Positions 59,930 to 64,000 of a stretch of 64,000 nucleotides of DNA are shown in pieces. A program made the translations under genes and the position numbers. Numbering within the stretch: position 1 is the first letter of the stretch; each line of letters begins with the position of its first letter. Origin of the DNA: Gymnothorax reevesii (lineage: Eukaryota; Chordata; Actinopteri; Anguilliformes; Muraenidae); NCBI GenBank assembly GCA_029721435.1, contig CM056573.1, forward strand, positions 6,299,001 to 6,363,000, read 5' to 3'. The notes beneath the pieces were generated by a model. That model saw nothing but the letters and a program-made list of their open reading frames with translations, made no database searches and had not been told where the DNA came from.

Positions 59930-60600
59930 GGTGGCAGGTGATTCAGATATGATTTGGTGCAAAATGAGCTGACAGAACATGCATTGCCGTTTATCAGGAA
60001 GATGTTTTCAGGTTCGCCACTTTACGGATTGTTGACTGAGGAAATGATCAAACAGTTTAAGAGTGACGTTTCTCAATGTGAGATTGCATGGAATTTAGGG
60101 ATCTCACCATTGACAGTCTGTGATGCAGGAAGAAAATTCCAAGAAACTAGAGTGTTCTCCATGAGCAAAAAACAAGGCCGAATACCAATATCCGACTCGC
60201 AATACCTTTGTAGCCCTCAAAGGGCACCACATTTAGAGCAGAAATGCCTCTTTAACAGAATTTAACGCATGGGCCTCTAAATACTTTAGAAGACTTGTGT
60301 CCGTCACCACAGTTCATCATAGAATTATCAAATGCAAGTTTAGACGACAATGCACAGAGGAAGCCATATATCAACACCATCCAGTGCACCGCCGACATCT
60401 TTGGGCTCAAGTTCATCTAGAATGGACTGACAGAGGAAGGAGGAAAGGTGTGCTGTGGTCTGATGACTCCATCTTTGAAATTGTCTCTGGAAATTATGGA
60501 CATTGTGTTCCAGAAGATGAACAAGTTTACCATAATGCCCTGGAGGGAATGTCCCTTCACCCACAACATCACATGCGCAGAGGAGCATCACAAATTGAGG
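59930..60600 (+). pseudogene. Tc1-like transposase, N-terminal half
   Basis: A frame from 59954 contains the helix-turn-helix VSQCEIAWNLGISPLTVCDA and then SMSKKQGRIPISD. It shifts and resumes as SVTTVHHRIIKCKFRR, HRRHLWAQVHLEWTD and VLWSDDSIFEIVSGNYG, where the first catalytic aspartate is in place. After about residue 200 the sequence (ALEGMSLHPQ onwards) is no longer transposase-like, so the second aspartate and the glutamate are lost. No terminal repeats were located. It is a fifth recognisable Tc1 lineage in the window. Confidence 0.82.
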
Positions 60601-61540
60601 AAGATGGTGGTGCCAAAGAAAAAAAATTAATATAATTAATTTGCCAAACTTTGCCCTACTCTTCTTTTTTTTTTTGCTTTCCGCTTTTCTGTTTCAGCTT
60701 TCTCTGCATTGTCACGCAATCAAAGCTGCAATCAGCTGACGAGCGCAGTCGCACAACCTAACATAATAGCATAGGTATCTAACTGCTAAAGCATACATTC
60801 CATGCAATTAAAGTGAATAGACAACCTGACATAAGAAAGGAGCCATTAATTCTGCCATTAGTCAATACACTGATATAGCTAAAATCCCAGCCATCATTTC
60901 TCTCAGGTTATCCCAACAGTGACAGAATCATACACAGAGAATTGTTGATGGCGCTTTTAGAATTTGTATCAGCCCATTCTCACAACTTCCTTTGATAATT
61001 AAAACAATTTTATTAATTGTAACACTGAATTTATCTGGATTTCCTTGCATCAATCTTGGGAGAGAGGGACCTTAATGTACTCGCAATGGAGAAGCAAGAC
61101 TGTTTCCGACACTTTGCCTCAAGCTTGTTCTCTGGGTGGTCCGGTGGCAAGGTAAATTAAGATGTAATGATCCTATATGCAACTTTTTGACCTCAACACA
61201 TCATTTTCACAATCATTTGGATGGTGGGAAACATGGATAAAGCAGAGCGATTCAGCTATAATCATTAACACAGAAGCAAACACAAATCTTATTATAGTTT
61301 GATGCTAGTTGTATAAGCTGATTGTCAGATTGGGACCTTTCAAGGCATTCCATGACGCATCAGCACACCCTCTTGCTCTCCTATGGTCCATCCATAAGTC
61401 AATCACTTATTTAACCAGATGTACTGTAGGTAATGCCCCAGAATTTCTACATATCAATCGATACAATTTTAGCAATCATATCCCATTTGATGTTGTAGAC
61501 AGTGGGCCAGTTCACCTCCTCTGACCCAACACAACCATTT
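60601..61540. other. No recognisable gene
   Basis: A T run at 60665-60677; nothing else. Confidence 0.5.
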
Positions 61541-61771
61541 CTGGCAGTGGGATGCTAGTTCCTCTGAATGGAGAATAGAGGATGACGTACAGTTGTCCCT
61601 GAGGAGACCTTCAAACTGGCATTGGGATGCCAGTTTCTCTAAGAAGAGAAAAGACAATGATGAAAAATTGTTGTTGAGAAGACCTTTGAGCTGGCACAGG
61701 GATGCCAGTATCCTTTAACGGAGAATCCAGGATGATAAACATCAGTCCCTGAGGCAACTTTCAAGCTGGCA
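61541..61771. repeat. Tandem repeat, 75-bp unit, three copies
   Basis: CTGGCA begins units at 61541, 61616 and 61691 and again at 61766, exactly 75 bp apart. Each unit has GGGATGCCAGT, a GGAGAA or GAGAAA word, GATGA and a CCTTCAA or CTTTGAG end. Because 75 is a multiple of three, a minus-strand frame shows a 25-residue period (LASQCQF and LASHCQK), but it does not stay open through all copies. Confidence 0.9.
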
Positions 61772-62749
61772 TATGATAGCATTAGTCACAAGGTGACAGT
61801 GTACCAGATGCAGATCTTTCAGGCCATGTGTCTAGTACCCTTACTGTCCTAGGGCTGCCTTCCATGTGTTTAAACAATGATTGTGCGCCATGTTTTCAAT
61901 GAGTTATTGCAATAGTCTGATAACATACATGTCGGGAAAAAAAAAGCAGCTTTAATACCTGATTTGAAATCCCAAATGCCTGCAGTGGATTGTATACCTG
62001 CAGTGGATGTATCAGTGCTTTCACAGGGCAGGGGAGGGGGTGAGGCGCGATCTTCAGTGGCAGTGTCCACGCTGCATGCTAATGAGGACGTCGTTCGTAC
62101 TGTGCATTCAGGCGCAAACCCGGCTTAAAGGCACAATGGCCGTGTACAAGTCCCGATATAGGAGGACTGCTTGTTCTGTAACAAAAATAAGCTTAGAATC
62201 AACCCTGAAATGCACTCCTTGCTTTCCTGTTAGACCATAGGAGATTTCACGGGAAAATCCCAAAGCATCCAGGCTTTCATTTAAATATGAATAATGAAAT
62301 ATAATACTCATGGCTTCCAGGGGGCCACTCACTGGTCCATAAACATGGGGCTCGCCCGCTAGTTATGAGAGCTTCAGTAGCCGTGGGGTGTGGACAGATT
62401 CCAACATCTAGCAAAGCCTTGAACTTGTCATTCTCATGCAAAGACACACCCAGCCGCAACACATTGCTAGAGCTTCCCAATCTATCAGATTTGGGTGTGC
62501 CTTAAAATATGCAATGAAAAGACGCAGGTTACTACTGCTCATTGACATAGATACTTTTACAAATTAATCTAATTTAAGTACCTCTTAAAAGCTGCAGAAT
62601 TAAACCAGGCATGTTGCATCTGCTGCAAGTTTCTGCATCAAAGAATGGTTTCACACTGATAACATCACCGGCAGACCAGCCCTGATCCTAAAGGACAATA
62701 TTTTATTTGTCTATTTACTTTTGAACAGTTGTGGGGCTAAAGTATGTAG
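61772..62749. other. No recognisable gene
   Basis: Short frames only. Confidence 0.5.
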
Positions 62750-63035
62750 GTCTGCAAAATTTATTGAAACCTGTGGAACCTCAGGCCTATTTTAATTTCT
62801 AGTGGAGATCCCAAGGGTTCCAAAGATTCAAGTTATGTCCTGCTGATTTACGAGGAAATGTTTATAAAAATGATGTTCAATATTGAGATATTCTTCATTT
62901 GACGAAATGCTGAGATCATAAAAACATGGCATCCTGGGTTAGAATATTTCTCTCAGTATAAGTGTGATATAGCTTCAGCGAAGCACTACAATAGGCAAAT
63001 ACTACAATATGAAAAATTGCTTTTTCTGAATTTTT
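62750..63035 (+). repeat. Repeat A, copy 4
   Basis: CCTGTGGAACCTCAGGCC, TTTCTAGTGGAGATCCCAAG, GTCCTGCTGATTTACGAGG, GGGTTAGAATATTTCTCTC and ACTACAATATGAAAAATTGC. The 5' part with the GGACCCAT palindrome is missing. It preserves the empty target site of the MITE that interrupts copy 2. Confidence 0.82.
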
Positions 63036-63054
63036 ATGTGTGGGGGGGATTACC

Positions 63055-63475
63055 ATATTACCATAGTCCAAACTACGTGGAAGTACGTTAAAGTACGTTC
63101 AACTCGGTTAAAGTAAGTTAAACCTATTTCAATGATGTACAGACTAGCCTAGAACACTGTAGTTAGACGTAGTGAGATGTACTGACAGCTGTACTGTGAC
63201 GTAGTAGCCCTGTAGATTCACGCCAAATTTGTTGTTTACAAACGTAAACTACGTGTAACTACATTAAACTAAGTTACTACGACGTTAATAAAAATGCCCG
63301 CTACCTAATCTTTGAATTTTGAACATGCCCAACAGATAAACCTCCGCGCACGGTTTTATTATGTTAATGGCCAAGTTATTTCTACAGATAGCCACGGATG
63401 GCTACTGCTCCCTACGGCGTGCTACGTTAGGCTTCGTTAAGCTACGGAGGCTACCACTACGTTTAACTATGTCAT
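63055..63475. repeat. Stretch dense in TACGT-like words
   Basis: AACTACGTGG, AGTACGTTAAAGTACGTTC, ACGTAGTG, GACGTAGTAG, AAACTACGTGTAACTAC, TTACTACGACGTT, CTACGTTAGG and CTACGTTTAACTA occur on both strands within about 420 bp, far more CpG and TACG than nearby. Probably a diverged fold-back or tandem repeat; no unit could be fixed. Confidence 0.55.
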
Positions 63476-63502
63476 TCAATGTATGTGTGACCACCTATTA
63501 AG

Positions 63503-63589
63503 GGAAAACTTAAGTTGGATGAGTTGGAGATAAGGAGACCAATGGGGACTACTGAGGAGTGCAATGACCTCCAGCTGGTCCCAGAGCAG
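63503..63589 (+). CDS. Possible 87-bp internal exon (unidentified)
   Basis: CTATTAAG precedes 63503 as a weak acceptor, and CAGGTAAGA at 63587-63595 is a near-perfect splice donor with GT at 63590-63591. The 87 bp between are open in phase 0 as 29 codons starting GKLKLDELEIRRP and ending QLVPEQ. The polypyrimidine tract is poor and no family is recognised, so this is only a candidate. Confidence 0.15.
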
Positions 63590-63595
63590 GTAAGA

Positions 63596-64000
63596 CTCTG
63601 CATTGAATTTCCAGAGACACACAAATGAAAGAAGAGGCTTCAGTTACATCAATATGCCTCATCAGAAGTTTTTCCCCCAGCCCCCAGCACAGCTTCAGAT
63701 TATGTTCGCTGGAAGGGTGGAGGACATGCCACATATGTGCTCATCCGTGAAACCCCAAAGCGCAACTCTGCAGGGAGGCTGCGGCGGAATAATTTAATTG
63801 GCCCAGCTGAGGGGTGCAAACCTGCTTTGCCCAGCTCCATGCGGACAAAAGGGCCACCTCTCATTGTGGAACAGGCCACGCCCCTATTAGGGTCAGCTGA
63901 CTCAGCAAGTCGCTTAATCCTCAGAGGAACTGTCACAGACTCACTCACCCGCACCTGATTACCTTAAACATGAAAACTTTGAGTTTGTTTTAAAAGGCAG
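63596..64000. other. No recognisable gene
   Basis: Frames up to 84 codons without motifs. The window ends without a feature being cut visibly. Confidence 0.45.

Overview
The window looks like non-coding nuclear DNA of a ray-finned (probably teleost) fish: AT-rich, with no prokaryote-style gene packing, no rRNA or convincing tRNA, and no open frame matching a host protein I can name. The assignment rests on the repeats. At least seven separate Tc1-like (DD34E) DNA transposon relics of several lineages are present. So are many short fold-back elements of types common in teleost genomes, (AC)n, (TG)n and (TTA)n microsatellites, and minisatellites. No species can be named. The stretch is best read as intergenic DNA or the inside of very large introns.

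Layout. 1-9,200: mostly unannotated, with TTAA-flanked fold-back elements (1.7, 3.5 and 7.9 kb), a ~29-bp minisatellite (5.26-5.79 kb) split by a 107-bp palindromic element, G-rich tracts near 7.1-7.35 kb and a very degenerate minisatellite (8.6-9.0 kb). 9,229-10,861: a complete Tc1-like transposon with long inverted repeats carrying internal direct repeats, and a lightly damaged transposase on the minus strand. 11-18 kb: a TA-flanked fold-back, Tc1 fragments, a second copy of the palindromic element, an ~80-bp duplicated block, and one possible first coding exon with a signal-peptide-like segment (17.9 kb). 18.6-29 kb: two of four copies of an unnamed interspersed repeat ('repeat A'), one hit by a TA-flanked MITE, then AC microsatellites and a hAT-type MITE. 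29.5-36.7 kb: several families of old repeats, a nested MITE pair, a second complete Tc1-like transposon (33,679-35,239) and a TTAA fold-back. 40.3-42.5 kb: two Tc1 relics in opposite orientation. 43-48 kb: a palindromic TA-flanked MITE in two copies. 50.6-56 kb: more repeats, including repeat A. 57-60.6 kb: three further Tc1 relics. 61.5-63.5 kb: a 75-bp tandem repeat, repeat A again and a stretch dense in TACGT-like words.

How the parts work together: there is no operon or pathway here. The visible biology is transposon accumulation and decay, namely autonomous Tc1 copies that have lost coding capacity, small non-autonomous elements with TA, TTAA or 8-bp target duplications, and insertions nested in older repeats that give a relative order of events. 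I found no undescribed functional system. The most useful leads are repeat A with its filled and empty sites, the IR/DR Tc1 element, the TTAA fold-back family and the two exon candidates.

Family names such as Tc1, hAT or piggyBac-type rest on termini, target duplications and protein motifs read by eye. No database was searched. Boundaries of repeats are approximate unless a target-site duplication is stated.
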